Source of the DNA: UBA6182 sp964479585
GTDB lineage: Bacteria > Bacillota_I > Bacilli_A > Erysipelotrichales > Erysipelotrichaceae
DNA: 24,327 nt
Direction of reading: 5' to 3'
NCBI GenBank assembly: GCA_964479585.1
Contig: CAYZMP010000025.1
Span: 1-24,327, forward strand
Part shown: positions 1 through 8,900 of the stretch, in pieces
Layout: each line of letters opens with the position of its first letter
Position numbering within the stretch: the stretch's first letter is position 1
The notes under the pieces: generated by a model
Seen by the model: the letters and a program-made list of their open reading frames with translations, nothing else
Told to the model about the DNA's origin: nothing
Database searches by the model: none
Translations under genes and position numbers: made by a program

Positions 1-12
1 TTTATTCCCAAC

Positions 13-53
13 AAAAAAGAGAGCCTTCAAACATGATTGTTTGTCAACTCTCT
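13..53 (-). terminator. Candidate terminator hairpin at the left edge
   Basis: Read on the minus strand, AGAGAG (53-48) pairs with CTCTCT (23-18), with an inner stem CAAAC/GTTTG (43-39 with 32-28), and the outer stem runs into a T tract formed by the A run at 13-18. This fits an intrinsic terminator or attenuator for minus-strand transcripts that pass the rbfA terminator, or a leader of the next gene beyond the window edge. The neighbouring gene is outside the window, so the role is open. Confidence 0.4.
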
Positions 54-54
54 G

Positions 55-77
55 ACAGGAGTCATCCTGTTTTTTTT
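55..77 (+). terminator. Plus-strand terminator-like hairpin
   Basis: ACAGGA (55-60) pairs with TCCTGT (65-70) around a four-base loop, followed by a run of T to position 77. On the plus strand this is the layout of an intrinsic terminator, and would suit a convergent gene lying to the left of the window. The stem is only six base pairs. Confidence 0.45.
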
Positions 78-102
78 ATGCCCTTTAATGAAACATAAGC
101 AT

Positions 103-149
103 AAAAAAAGTACTTGCTCTAACAAACAATGTTATTAGGCAAGTACTTG
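103..149 (-). terminator. Intrinsic terminator of the rimP-rbfA operon
   Basis: A perfect 10-bp inverted repeat, AAGTACTTGC (108-117) with GCAAGTACTT (139-148), is extended by an inner TAAC/GTTA stem (120-123 with 131-134). Read on the minus strand the hairpin is followed by seven T residues (complement of 103-109). It begins three bases after the rbfA stop codon, so it closes the operon. Confidence 0.85.
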
Positions 150-151
150 TT

Positions 152-493
152 TTAATTATTAATGTTTTTTAATAACTCATCAATACGATTTCCTTTGTCT
201 AAAGTATCATCGTATTCAAAGATAAGTTGTGGTACTTTTCTTGTTTTAAGATGGGAAGAAAGCTTTGAACGAATAAATCCTTTTGCTTTTTCAAGTGATT
301 CAAAAATTTCTTGGTTGCTGCTATCATTTTGCATAAAACTTACATACATTGTCGCAAAGGATAAATCATTTGTTACCTTAGTATCGGTAATAATTACCCA
401 CGAAAGTCGAGGATCTTTAATTTCGTTTTTAATGATTAAGCTTACTTCTTTTTGAATGATTTGTTCCATTCTTTCAATTTTCACGCTACTCAT
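152..493 (-). CDS. rbfA: Ribosome-binding factor A
   Basis: RbfA binds free 30S subunits and helps mature the 5' end region of 16S rRNA. The 113-residue product has the normal length for the family, and its single KH-like domain fills the chain: the N-terminal region has the typical RIERMEQII-type helix, followed by KDPRLSWVIITDTKVTNDLS, the family's most recognisable stretch (about residues 27-46). The ATG is preceded by AGGTGA at good spacing. It lies 8 bases after infB and is the last gene of the rimP-nusA-ylxR-ylxQ-infB operon, with a strong terminator right after the stop. The ylxP gene found between infB and rbfA in Bacillus is absent. Confidence 0.95.
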   Translation of the reverse strand: MSSVKIERMEQIIQKEVSLIIKNEIKDPRLSWVIITDTKVTNDLSFATMYVSFMQNDSSNQEIFESLEKAKGFIRSKLSSHLKTRKVPQLIFEYDDTLDKGNRIDELLKNINN

Positions 494-501
494 ACTCTCA
501 C

Positions 502-2355
502 CTACTCTCGTTCAACTTCAATTTCGCCATATGCTTCAATTAAGTCGTTTACTTTGATGTCGTTAAAATTTTCAATGGTTAATCCACATTCATAACCTTG
601 AGCAACTTCTTTCGCATCATTGCTAAAACGTTTTAAAGAACTCAATTTACCATCATATACAACTACACCATCACGAATCAATCGTACAAAGCTATTACGA
701 ATAAGTTTGCCATCAGTGACCATACAACCTGCAATGGTACCCACTTTTGATGCTTTAAATGTTTGACGAACTTCAGCTTGCCCATGAATAACTTCTTCAA
801 AGATTGGATCAAGCATACCTTTCATCGCACTTTCCATTTGTTCTACAGCCTTATAGATGATGTTGTACAAACGAATGTCAACACCTTCTTCTTTTGCTTT
901 TTTACGAATAGCAGCAGTTGGACGAACATTAAATCCGATAACTATCGCACCAGATGCCATTGCTAGCATTAAATCTGATTCACTAATTGCCCCTGCTGTG
1001 TTTCGAATAACATTAATTTTAACGGTTTCAACTTCAATTTTTTCTAATGAGCTTTTAACTGCTTCCGCACTTCCTTGAACATCTGCTTTAATAATGACAG
1101 GAATCTCTTGTACAGTTCCTTCTTTAATCTGTTGTGCTAAATCATCCAATGACATTGCACTAGATTTTACACGCTCAGATTCGATGCGAGTTTGATTGCG
1201 TTTTTCAGCTAGTGAACGAGCACGACGCTCATCCGCAAAGGCTTTAAACACATCCCCTGCAATAGGAACATCATTAAGTCCAATTATTTCAACAGGTGTT
1301 GATGGTCCAGCTTCTTTAATTTCTTTGCCCATATCATCGTTCATGCGACGAACACGTCCAAATGAAGTACCTACGACAACAGGATCACCTGTTTTTAGCG
1401 TACCATTTTGAATGAGAAGCGTTGTTACTGGTCCACGGCCTTTATCCAAGGATGCTTCAATAACAGTACCTGAAGCTAATCGATTAGGATTGGCTTTAAG
1501 TTCTTCAACTTCCATTAACACTTGAACAGTTTCTAATAAATGTTCAATTCCTTCACCTTTTAAAGCAGATAGTTCAACATAAATTGTGTCACCACCCCAT
1601 GCTTCAGGCATTAAACCTAAATCAGAAAGCTGGCTCATAATACGATCAGGGTTTGCTGCTTCTTTATCAATTTTATTGATGGCTACTAGTATTGGAACAC
1701 CTGCAGCTTTTGCATGGTCAATTGCTTCTTTTGTTTGAGGCATAACACCATCATCTGCAGCAACAACAATAATAACTAAATCCGTAATCTTAGCACCACG
1801 AGCACGCATAGCTGTAAAAGCTTCATGTCCTGGTGTGTCTAAAAATGTTATCTTACTGCCATTAACTTCAACTTGATAAGCACCAATGTGTTGCGTAATG
1901 CCACCAAATTCTCCTTCAACAACTTTTGTTTTTCGAATTGTATCTAAAAGTGTGGTTTTACCATGGTCAACATGTCCCATAATGGTTACAACTGGAGGGC
2001 GTCCTTTTAAGTCTTTTGGATCATCCGTCATGTTATCCAATAAACTATCATGTTCTTCTTCTTCATCTTCTTTTGTGGCAACAACATCATACTCCATACA
2101 AACAAGCTCAACGAGCTCATCATCCATGATAGAGTTAATGGTTACCATCTTACCAAGCATGAACAACAGTTTTATAATATCACTCGCATTTTTATTTAGC
2201 TTCTCAGCTATTTCATTTACAGTAATACCTTCAAAATATGTTATCTCTTTTACAAGATTTTCATTTTTTGGTGTGAAACTTTGTCTAGGTTTGGTGTTGT
2301 TCCCCCTTTGGTTGCTTTTGCGTCTGTTGTTTGGTTTCTTCTTTGGTCTACTCAT
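502..2355 (-). CDS. infB: Translation initiation factor IF-2
   Basis: IF2 is the GTPase that places initiator fMet-tRNA on the 30S subunit and promotes 50S joining. The 617-residue protein carries the G1 motif GHVDHGKT (127-134), the G3 motif DTPGHEA and the G4 motif NKID, followed by domains II-IV with the C-terminal fMet-tRNA binding fold. The N-terminus is short and basic (residues 1-30 rich in K, R and N), then an IF2_N helical module (about 38-90) and an acidic linker. Bacillus IF2 is about 716 residues, so this one is at the small end, similar to Mollicutes forms. Its ATG overlaps the ylxQ stop in an ATGA, which implies translational coupling. Confidence 0.97.
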   Translation of the reverse strand: MSRPKKKPNNRRKSNQRGNNTKPRQSFTPKNENLVKEITYFEGITVNEIAEKLNKNASDIIKLLFMLGKMVTINSIMDDELVELVCMEYDVVATKEDEEEEHDSLLDNMTDDPKDLKGRPPVVTIMGHVDHGKTTLLDTIRKTKVVEGEFGGITQHIGAYQVEVNGSKITFLDTPGHEAFTAMRARGAKITDLVIIVVAADDGVMPQTKEAIDHAKAAGVPILVAINKIDKEAANPDRIMSQLSDLGLMPEAWGGDTIYVELSALKGEGIEHLLETVQVLMEVEELKANPNRLASGTVIEASLDKGRGPVTTLLIQNGTLKTGDPVVVGTSFGRVRRMNDDMGKEIKEAGPSTPVEIIGLNDVPIAGDVFKAFADERRARSLAEKRNQTRIESERVKSSAMSLDDLAQQIKEGTVQEIPVIIKADVQGSAEAVKSSLEKIEVETVKINVIRNTAGAISESDLMLAMASGAIVIGFNVRPTAAIRKKAKEEGVDIRLYNIIYKAVEQMESAMKGMLDPIFEEVIHGQAEVRQTFKASKVGTIAGCMVTDGKLIRNSFVRLIRDGVVVYDGKLSSLKRFSNDAKEVAQGYECGLTIENFNDIKVNDLIEAYGEIEVERE

Positions 2356-2657
2356 GACACCACCTCTTTCAATTGACTATAAACCTTTTTTGCAAAACCT
2401 TGATTATCAATAGCGACTGCTGCAATGTTATCTTTTTTAACAGCTTTCGATAAGTCTGCCTTACTTCCATAAATTACGCAAGGCACTTGATAAAAATGAC
2501 ATTTGTCTTGATACATCTTTTTTGTCTTAATCGATGCATCGGATGCAACAATAACTAAATAAACAGTTTTGTTGCGAATGTGAGAGAGTATCGCCTCTCC
2601 AATTACACACATACCAGCCTTTTTTATGATTCCTAAGTTTTGATAAATCCTATTCAT
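2352..2657 (-). CDS. ylxQ: L7Ae-family RNA-binding protein YlxQ
   Basis: This 101-residue protein is the small L7Ae/L30e/S12e/Gadd45-type protein that sits before infB in many Bacillota. Family members bind kink-turn-like RNA; the exact partner of YlxQ is not settled. Visible family features are an N-terminal NLGIIKKAGMCVIGE segment (7-21), which resembles the start of the L7Ae fold, and a VYLVIVASDAS strand (about 31-41). It overlaps ylxR by 8 bases (start inside ATGAATAG) and infB by 4 bases, so it is translated as part of the coupled nusA-ylxR-ylxQ-infB message. Confidence 0.9.
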   Translation of the reverse strand: MNRIYQNLGIIKKAGMCVIGEAILSHIRNKTVYLVIVASDASIKTKKMYQDKCHFYQVPCVIYGSKADLSKAVKKDNIAAVAIDNQGFAKKVYSQLKEVVS

Positions 2658-2913
2658 CCTTCATTAATGCGTACAATTGATCATAGATTTCTTGTGGAAT
2701 ATCAATGTCTAAAGCTCGTGATAATGCTTTCTTTTTAATAGCAATTTCAAGTGCTTCTTTGCTTTTTTTAATGTACGCTCCTCTTCCATTTGCTCTACCT
2801 GATTCATCCACAATGACTTGTTTTTCAGGTGTTTTTACAATACGAATGAGTTGTTTTTTAGGATAGCTTTCTTGGGTAGCGACACATCTTCGTAATGGAA
2901 TCTTTTTGGCCAT
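2650..2913 (-). CDS. ylxR: YlxR/RnpM family RNA-binding protein
   Basis: A small basic protein of the DUF448 family. The conserved N-terminal KIPLRRCVATQE block and the central GRANGRGAYI block (family signature GRGAY) are both present. Bacillus subtilis YlxR has been reported to bind RNase P RNA and modulate its activity, hence the name RnpM; that role here is by homology only. Two starts are possible: the ATG at 2913, giving MAKKIPLRR, and a GTG at 2922 that overlaps the nusA stop as GTGA and adds three residues. The GAGGA at 2926-2930 is rather far from the ATG (12 bases) and too close to the GTG (3), so the choice is not firm. Confidence 0.9.
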   Translation of the reverse strand: MAKKIPLRRCVATQESYPKKQLIRIVKTPEKQVIVDESGRANGRGAYIKKSKEALEIAIKKKALSRALDIDIPQEIYDQLYALMKDE

Positions 2914-2918
2914 AAAAA

Positions 2919-4571
2919 TCACTCTTCCTCGTAATATTCGTCGAATTCATCGAAATCAATATCATCTTCAATCCAAGATGAAGCATACTCTTCTTCTTCT
3001 CTACGTTTGATTTCTTCTAACTCTTCCTTTGTGTATTCTGGTTTGATTTCATAATCTTTGTGTTTTAATAACTCCACCACATCAACTTTTGGTTCTTCAC
3101 GCTCTTTGTCTTTAAAGTCTTTGTATTTGCGTTTTGCTGGTGCAGCATCTTTTTTATTTTCTGAAGATGAGGCATCTGCTAACTTTTCAAACTTAGAAAC
3201 ATACCCTGTACGTGGTTTGATTTCACGTTTAACACGTTTTTCAACTGGCTTTTTCTCTTTTTCTACTTCAACAGCAGCCGCAGGTTTAACTTCTTCTTGT
3301 GTTTCTTTTTGCTCACCCTCATAATCAACTTCTTCAACTTCACTAGGCTGACTTTCGACAACATCACTATCCACCACTTCAACTTCACTTGCGCTAGGTT
3401 GAGCTGTTGTTGCTTCTGTTGTCTCTTCTTCTTTAACTTCAGGTTGAGCGGCTTCAATTTTCTCAATTGCAAGTTTTTCTGCAATCTCAGCTTGGTATTG
3501 ATCATGCAAGCTTACCCAATCAATGCCTTCTTCTTCAACTTCAGTTTTTGATTTAATATCAATTTTAGCACCTGTTAGCTTAACGGCTAAACGAGCGTTT
3601 TTCCCTTTTTTACCAATAGCAAGGGATAATTGACTATCTTCGACAATAACCGTTAATCCTTTACCTTCAATGGCTGGATAAACAGCTAATATTTGTGCTG
3701 GTGCTAATGCATTTTTTATAAGTTCCGGGACATTTTCACTCCATTGGAAAATATCAATCTTTTCACCACGAAGTTCTTCAATAACAACCTGAACACGTGA
3801 CCCACGCGGTCCAATACAAGCTCCAATAGGATCAATGTTCTCATTTTTAGAGTACACAGCGATTTTTGTGCGTTCTCCCGGTTCACGAGCGATCGCTTTT
3901 ATCTCTACGATGCCTTCATAAATCTCAGGAACTTCTCGTTCAAATAAACGACGCACTAATTTAGCATCTGCACGAGATACTAAAACTTGTGCTCCTTTGG
4001 TTTCTTTGTTTACCTCACTAATGACCATGCGAAGCTTTTGACCTTCTACATAGCGTTCATTTGGCATTTGTGCACCTTTTGGCATCATCGCTAATGTTTT
4101 ACCTAAATTTACAACGACAAACTTATCTTCCACTGATTCAATTTGTCCAATGACCATTTCATCAAGTTTATCAGCATACTCTTCAAAAATTGCTGTCTTT
4201 TCAGCTTCACGTATTTTTTGTTTCAATACATTTTTTGCAAGCAATGCAGCAGCACGCCCAAGATTGTCTACTTCTTGTTCGACTTCATACACTTGTCCAA
4301 GCTCATATTCTTGATCTACCTTTTTAGCAGAAGACAACGATACTTCTAACTCATCATCTTCAACTTCTTCAACAATGTTGTATTGTTGAAACAAGCGCAC
4401 ATCACCCGATTCTTGATCAATGTCAACACGAACAAGTGCATCTGGAATATCAATGTGCTTGCGGTAAGCTTTAGCAAGTGCTTCAGATAGTGCTGACAAT
4501 ACAATATCTTTTGAAATGTTACGTTCACTTTCGATGGCAGTAATAGCCAATACTAATTCTTTTACATTCAT
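2919..4571 (-). CDS. nusA: Transcription elongation/termination factor NusA with long acidic tail
   Basis: NusA binds RNA polymerase and nascent RNA and tunes pausing, termination and antitermination. The N-terminal polymerase-binding domain (1-125), S1 domain (about 137-200) and two KH domains with GPRG (254-257) and GKKG (320-323) loops match the family. The core ends near residue 365, but the protein continues to 550, whereas Bacillus NusA has about 371 residues. The extra 180 residues are low-complexity, rich in E, K and V, then basic (about 430-490), and end in an acidic stretch studded with W, F and Y. The ATG follows GAGGA at 6 bases and lies 12 bases after rimP. The gene ends in TGA, confirming that TGA is a stop here. 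Confidence 0.96.
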   Translation of the reverse strand: MNVKELVLAITAIESERNISKDIVLSALSEALAKAYRKHIDIPDALVRVDIDQESGDVRLFQQYNIVEEVEDDELEVSLSSAKKVDQEYELGQVYEVEQEVDNLGRAAALLAKNVLKQKIREAEKTAIFEEYADKLDEMVIGQIESVEDKFVVVNLGKTLAMMPKGAQMPNERYVEGQKLRMVISEVNKETKGAQVLVSRADAKLVRRLFEREVPEIYEGIVEIKAIAREPGERTKIAVYSKNENIDPIGACIGPRGSRVQVVIEELRGEKIDIFQWSENVPELIKNALAPAQILAVYPAIEGKGLTVIVEDSQLSLAIGKKGKNARLAVKLTGAKIDIKSKTEVEEEGIDWVSLHDQYQAEIAEKLAIEKIEAAQPEVKEEETTEATTAQPSASEVEVVDSDVVESQPSEVEEVDYEGEQKETQEEVKPAAAVEVEKEKKPVEKRVKREIKPRTGYVSKFEKLADASSSENKKDAAPAKRKYKDFKDKEREEPKVDVVELLKHKDYEIKPEYTKEELEEIKRREEEEYASSWIEDDIDFDEFDEYYEEE

Positions 4572-4583
4572 GTTGTTTCCTCT

Positions 4584-5048
4584 TTACACCTTTACAGCCA
4601 TACGAATTTTACGTATGTTACTTTTTAAAATACTTGCAGCTACTTCTTTGTGCTTCTTACGATACAAAACTTCAATATTTTCATCATCTATTTTTGTAAG
4701 TTTGCCTTCAATAACATGCATGTTATCGACTGGTTTATCTACCTTTACATGCACATGATGATACAAAACATCACGTAATTGGTCATCGTTTTTAATTTCC
4801 CGTTCAATTCCTGCAGAACTTACATCGAGTAAATAAGGAATATCCAATTCACTAACTTCATCAAGAAGTTCACTAACATCATAAGAGACATTTACACAAG
4901 TATCGACATCCGTAGGCATGTCCTTTTTATAAATTAAAATCTCCAGTACATGATCTTGGTTGCTTTTTTTCCAACTCATGTCATACAAAACAACATCGTG
5001 CTTGTTAAAAACAGGTTCAAGAAGTGTTTTGATTTTCTCTATTTCCAC
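4584..5048 (-). CDS. rimP: Ribosome maturation factor RimP
   Basis: RimP assists 30S assembly, particularly uS12 incorporation near the central pseudoknot. The product (about 154 residues) has the family's two-domain layout: an N-terminal alpha/beta domain with YDMSWKKSNQDHVLEILIYK, a DVDTCVNVSYDVSELLDE block, the hallmark YLLDVSSAGIERE segment, and a C-terminal SH3-like barrel. I place the start at the GTG at 5048, because a strong GGAGGG (5053-5058) lies at correct spacing. A TTG at 5066 in the same frame would put the Shine-Dalgarno inside the gene. It heads the rimP-rbfA operon, with its own promoter and a hairpin leader. Confidence 0.93.
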   Translation of the reverse strand: MEIEKIKTLLEPVFNKHDVVLYDMSWKKSNQDHVLEILIYKKDMPTDVDTCVNVSYDVSELLDEVSELDIPYLLDVSSAGIEREIKNDDQLRDVLYHHVHVKVDKPVDNMHVIEGKLTKIDDENIEVLYRKKHKEVAASILKSNIRKIRMAVKV

Positions 5049-5073
5049 GTGTTTCCCTCCAAACAAATCATAA

Positions 5074-5092
5074 GGAGTGGCGTAGCCACTCC
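5074..5092 (-). promoter_or_regulatory. Hairpin in the rimP 5' leader
   Basis: A perfect 8-bp stem, GGAGTGGC with GCCACTCC around a three-base loop, sits at the very start of the predicted rimP transcript, about 16 bases before its Shine-Dalgarno. There is no T tract on either side, so it does not look like a terminator. It may stabilise the 5' end of the message or be a binding site for an operon product; this is inference. Confidence 0.6.
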
Positions 5093-5105
5093 CTTGTTTA
5101 ACTAT

Positions 5106-5134
5106 ATTCTACATGATTTTATCATACATTGCAA
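5106..5134 (-). promoter_or_regulatory. Promoter of the rimP-nusA-infB-rbfA operon
   Basis: On the minus strand TTGCAA (5134-5129) and TAGAAT (5111-5106) are separated by 17 bases, a sigma-A type arrangement. The predicted start lies near 5099, just before the leader hairpin and about 50 bases upstream of the rimP GTG. Confidence 0.6.
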
Positions 5135-5220
5135 GAAAGTGCCACTCATTAGTAGACCAGTCTTTTGATTGATACTTAGTCTATATGTTTTAATTTTATT
5201 GAGTTTAGACGTTGTATACT

Positions 5221-5910
5221 CTACTTTTTCTTAACTTCCATTATCATCATATCATCCAAATCAATCATCCAGTGTTTATTATGTACTTCTAATCTAGATA
5301 ACAACACATCAACAACGCTTTTTACCATGATTGTTGCTATTATTGCTGGGGTATAAACAGGGTTACCTAACTCTTTTTCAATTCCTTGATGATGATTAGC
5401 GTACACCGAAAGGATATCATCATGATTATGAAAATAAACCATTACTTGACCTAAATGACCACCTATTGCCCCTACTACATATGTTTTATTATGTTTTTTG
5501 CACATGGTTGCAATCGTTACTTTTGTCATAATGCTATCTGTAGCGTCAATAAAGACATCAGTATCACCAACATGTTGATTAAACGCTTGTTCATCAAACA
5601 AGGATGAAAAACACTCTATGGTAATATCTGAATTGATAGAACGACACTCTTGTTGGGCAACAGTTGCTTTATGCTGATAAAGAGAATGCTCATTAGAAAA
5701 ACGTTGACGATTTAAATTTGAAACATCAAACACATCATGATCATAACCAACAAGATGACCAACACCAACACGTGTAAGTTGCTCCAAAACAAAACCTCCA
5801 AGTCCACCTAATCCAATTATTACCACTTTTTTATGCGCTAAGGTTTGTTGATCACGATCACTTATTATGTTTTTGTTTTTTTTATACCGTTCTTTTAAAA
5901 CAAGCTGCAT
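5221..5910 (-). CDS. ThiF/MoeB/HesA-family E1-like adenylyltransferase
   Basis: The 229-residue protein has the Rossmann-type ATP-binding fold of E1-like enzymes, which adenylate the C-terminus of a ubiquitin-like protein or a small acceptor. Visible motifs are the glycine loop GLGGLGG (33-39), the ATP-contacting NLNRQR (65-70), a Lys81 helix (HKATVAQQ) and the Asp motif DATDS (122-126). The two CxxC zinc pairs of MoeB/ThiF are missing, and the usual thioester cysteine region has only GNPVYTPA instead. Residues 161-175 are His-rich. The start overlaps the end of polC by 16 bases, so the two are probably co-translated. No ThiS- or MoaD-like partner is in the window. Substrate unknown; a tRNA t6A dehydratase-like or small-molecule adenylation role are both possible. 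Confidence 0.82.
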   Translation of the reverse strand: MQLVLKERYKKNKNIISDRDQQTLAHKKVVIIGLGGLGGFVLEQLTRVGVGHLVGYDHDVFDVSNLNRQRFSNEHSLYQHKATVAQQECRSINSDITIECFSSLFDEQAFNQHVGDTDVFIDATDSIMTKVTIATMCKKHNKTYVVGAIGGHLGQVMVYFHNHDDILSVYANHHQGIEKELGNPVYTPAIIATIMVKSVVDVLLSRLEVHNKHWMIDLDDMMIMEVKKK

Positions 5911-8900
5911 TGATTTTCCTCTTGTAAGTCATCTAAAACATTTAAGCTATCTAACTTCTTAATATGATTATAATTCAATTGCGTACGATTTACCAAGTCT
6001 TCTTTTGATAAGAAGATGGCTTGTTCTCTTGCTTCGACAACTGATTTAGCCACGTTAGCACCAAGAGAATCCAACACCACAAATGGAGGGATTAGTGCTT
6101 TATCGTTGTTTGGATCAAAAGTAAATTCAGTGGCTTTAGATCGATATAAATCAATGTTACTAAAAGTGTACCCTCTTAGTTTCATTTCCAACACCACTTC
6201 TAAGGTGTTATACAACTCTTTTTCTTTGTTTGACACTAAAAATTTCTCATTAGGATCTTTTAACCGACGATTGATGTCACTAAGTTTAGCTGATACCGCT
6301 TTATGATCACTAAGCATTAAATCAATATCAAATGCATTTGCCCGCAAACTAAAATATGAAATATAGTAAGCTAGTGGATAGTAAACTTTATACCATGCAA
6401 CACGTACAGCCATAATGACATACGCAACTGCATGCGCCTTTGGAAACATGTACTTAATTTTTTGACAAGAATCAATGTACCAATCATCAATTTGATGACT
6501 TTTCATTAAGGTAATCCATTTATCGGTTAAGCCTTTTCCTTTACGAACCGATTCCATAATATCAAAAGCTTGTTTTGGTTTTAATCCTTTATGAATTAAA
6601 TACACCATAATATCATCACGACAACCAATAACATCACCAAGTGTTAAACCTGACACAATTAAATCCTTGGCATTATTAAGCCATACGTCAGTACCATGAG
6701 ACAAGCCAGAAATACGAACTAAATCTGAAAAGTTCTTTGGTTTTGTAATTTTTAAGATTTCTCGAACAAACCCAGTTCCAAACTCCGGTAACCCAATTGC
6801 CCCAGTCTCTTCACTTGTGTAACGTGTATCTACTGATAATGCTGAAATATCAGAAAAGATTGACATAACCTTAGGATCATTCATGGCAATTGTTTTAGGG
6901 TCAACCCCAGATAATTCGTGCAACAATTTCATGGCACTTGGATCTAAATGTCCTAGTATATCAAGTTTAAGTAAATTATCATGAATATCCGCAAACTCAA
7001 AATGAGTCGTTTTCCATGCAGAATCAGGGTTGTTTGCTGGAAATTGCACAGGTGTAAATTCATATACATCCATATCATCAGGAATAACAATAATACCACC
7101 AGGATGCTGTCCGGTTGTTCGTTTTATTCCACTGACTCCACTTGCATACCATGACCAACGTGCATCTTTAACATCTGCAGGTAATTGCATCTCTTCGCCA
7201 TATCCTTTGGCATAACCAAAAGCACTTTTACTAGCAATGGTCCCAATCGTGCCTGCACGATACACATTTTTTTCTCCAAATAATTCTTTGGTATATGCAT
7301 GTGCAAATTCTTGGTATTGATTGGAAAAGTTTAAATCAATATCTGGTACTTTATCCCCTTCAAAGCCTAAGAAGGTTTCAAATGGGATATCTTGACCATC
7401 AACCTCAAAGTCACAGTGACAAGATTCACATTGTTTTTGTGGCAAATCATAACCACTTTGATAGTTACTATCATCAATAAACTCAATAGTGTGGCATGAT
7501 GGACAAACATAATGAGGTGGTAACGGATTTACTTCTGTAATATCGGCAAAGTGTGCAACTAAAGAAGAACCAACAGAACCTCGAGAGCCTACTAAATATC
7601 CATCATCCAAGCTCTTTTTAACAAGCAAATGCGCAATGTAATAAATCACACCAAAACCATTGCTTTTAATTGCTTCTAGTTCTTTTTTAATTCGAGCTTC
7701 GATCATTTTATGTAGTGAAGACCCATAACGAGCTTTTGCATTAGCATACACTAGTGCTTCTAAATTTTCATCTGCTTGATCAATTTTTGGGGTGAATAAA
7801 TCTGCTTTAATTATTTGAATAGGTTGTATTTGCTTTGCTAAGTTATGTGTATTATGAATAACTAATTGCTCTGCTAAAGGTTCATCTAAAAATGAAAATT
7901 CTTGAAGCATTGTTTCTGTATTCATAAAATATTGATCAGGTGAAGTAAAGGTTAACCTTTTTTGAGCATCGTACATATATAGTGGATGGCGAGTGCCTCC
8001 AATTCCTTGTGAAGCAATCATAATATCTCTAAATATTTTATCTTTTGGATGGACAAAATGAACATCACCAGAAGCTATAACTGGAATTTGGAGTGTTTGA
8101 GCACCTTTAATAATAGCTAGTAAAATGTCCACAAGTCGTTCTTGATTCGGTAAGGAATTTTGTGTGATCAGTGGCATGTAATGATCAAGAGGTTGAATTT
8201 CAACATAATCATAAAACTTTAGTTTTTCGTGAAGTTCTTGTTGTGTTTTGTTTGCGGCAACTTCAAAAATTTCACTATTAAAACAACCTGCACCAATTAG
8301 TAGATTTTGTCGATATTGTGCTAAAGTTCCTTTTTTAATACGAGCTTCCGCAACAAATTCATCTTCTTCTTTTTTATTGTTTGCCTTTTTATAAAAAGCT
8401 AATGTATCAATATGAGATATACTTACTAAGCGAAATAAATCAACTAACCCTTCTTGGTTTTTAGCAATGACTTGTACATGACTTTTCATCATGTTTTTAA
8501 AACTCTCATTATGGTCAAACTCACTTAGTTGTTTTAGAGTTGCAATATTTTGTTCTTTTGCTAGTGATAATAAATGATAAAACACTTGATAGGTTACCAT
8601 CACATCATAATCTGCACGGTGAGCGACATCTTCATCATACGCTATCGAAAAAGCACGAGCCACGCGACCTAATTTAAATGATTTGCGATCAATAAGTAAC
8701 ACTCGAGAAAGCTCTAAAGTATCAATCACTGGTTGTGTGATTGTAGGTAGTTGGTGTTTATTAAATGCTTGATTTAAAAATGCAACATCAAACTGAGCAT
8801 TATGAGCAACCAAAACACTATTCTCTATAAAATCTTTGATAGTAAAAATAAACGAATCTAGTGTTGGTGCATCCTTAATATCATGATCACTAATGTTTGT

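Noticed and set aside
1886..2413. A 175-codon open frame on the plus strand
   Set aside because: It is antisense to infB and rich in Ser and Phe as expected from a reversed coding frame; no Shine-Dalgarno or family motif.
3263..3551. Open frames of 80 to 84 codons on both strands inside the NusA tail
   Set aside because: They arise from the low-complexity repeats coding for E, V and K; the translated products are mere Lys/Gln/Leu or Phe/Cys/Leu runs.
5049..5066. A TTG start for rimP
   Set aside because: It would place the GGAGGG binding site inside the gene; the GTG at 5048 is correctly spaced from it.
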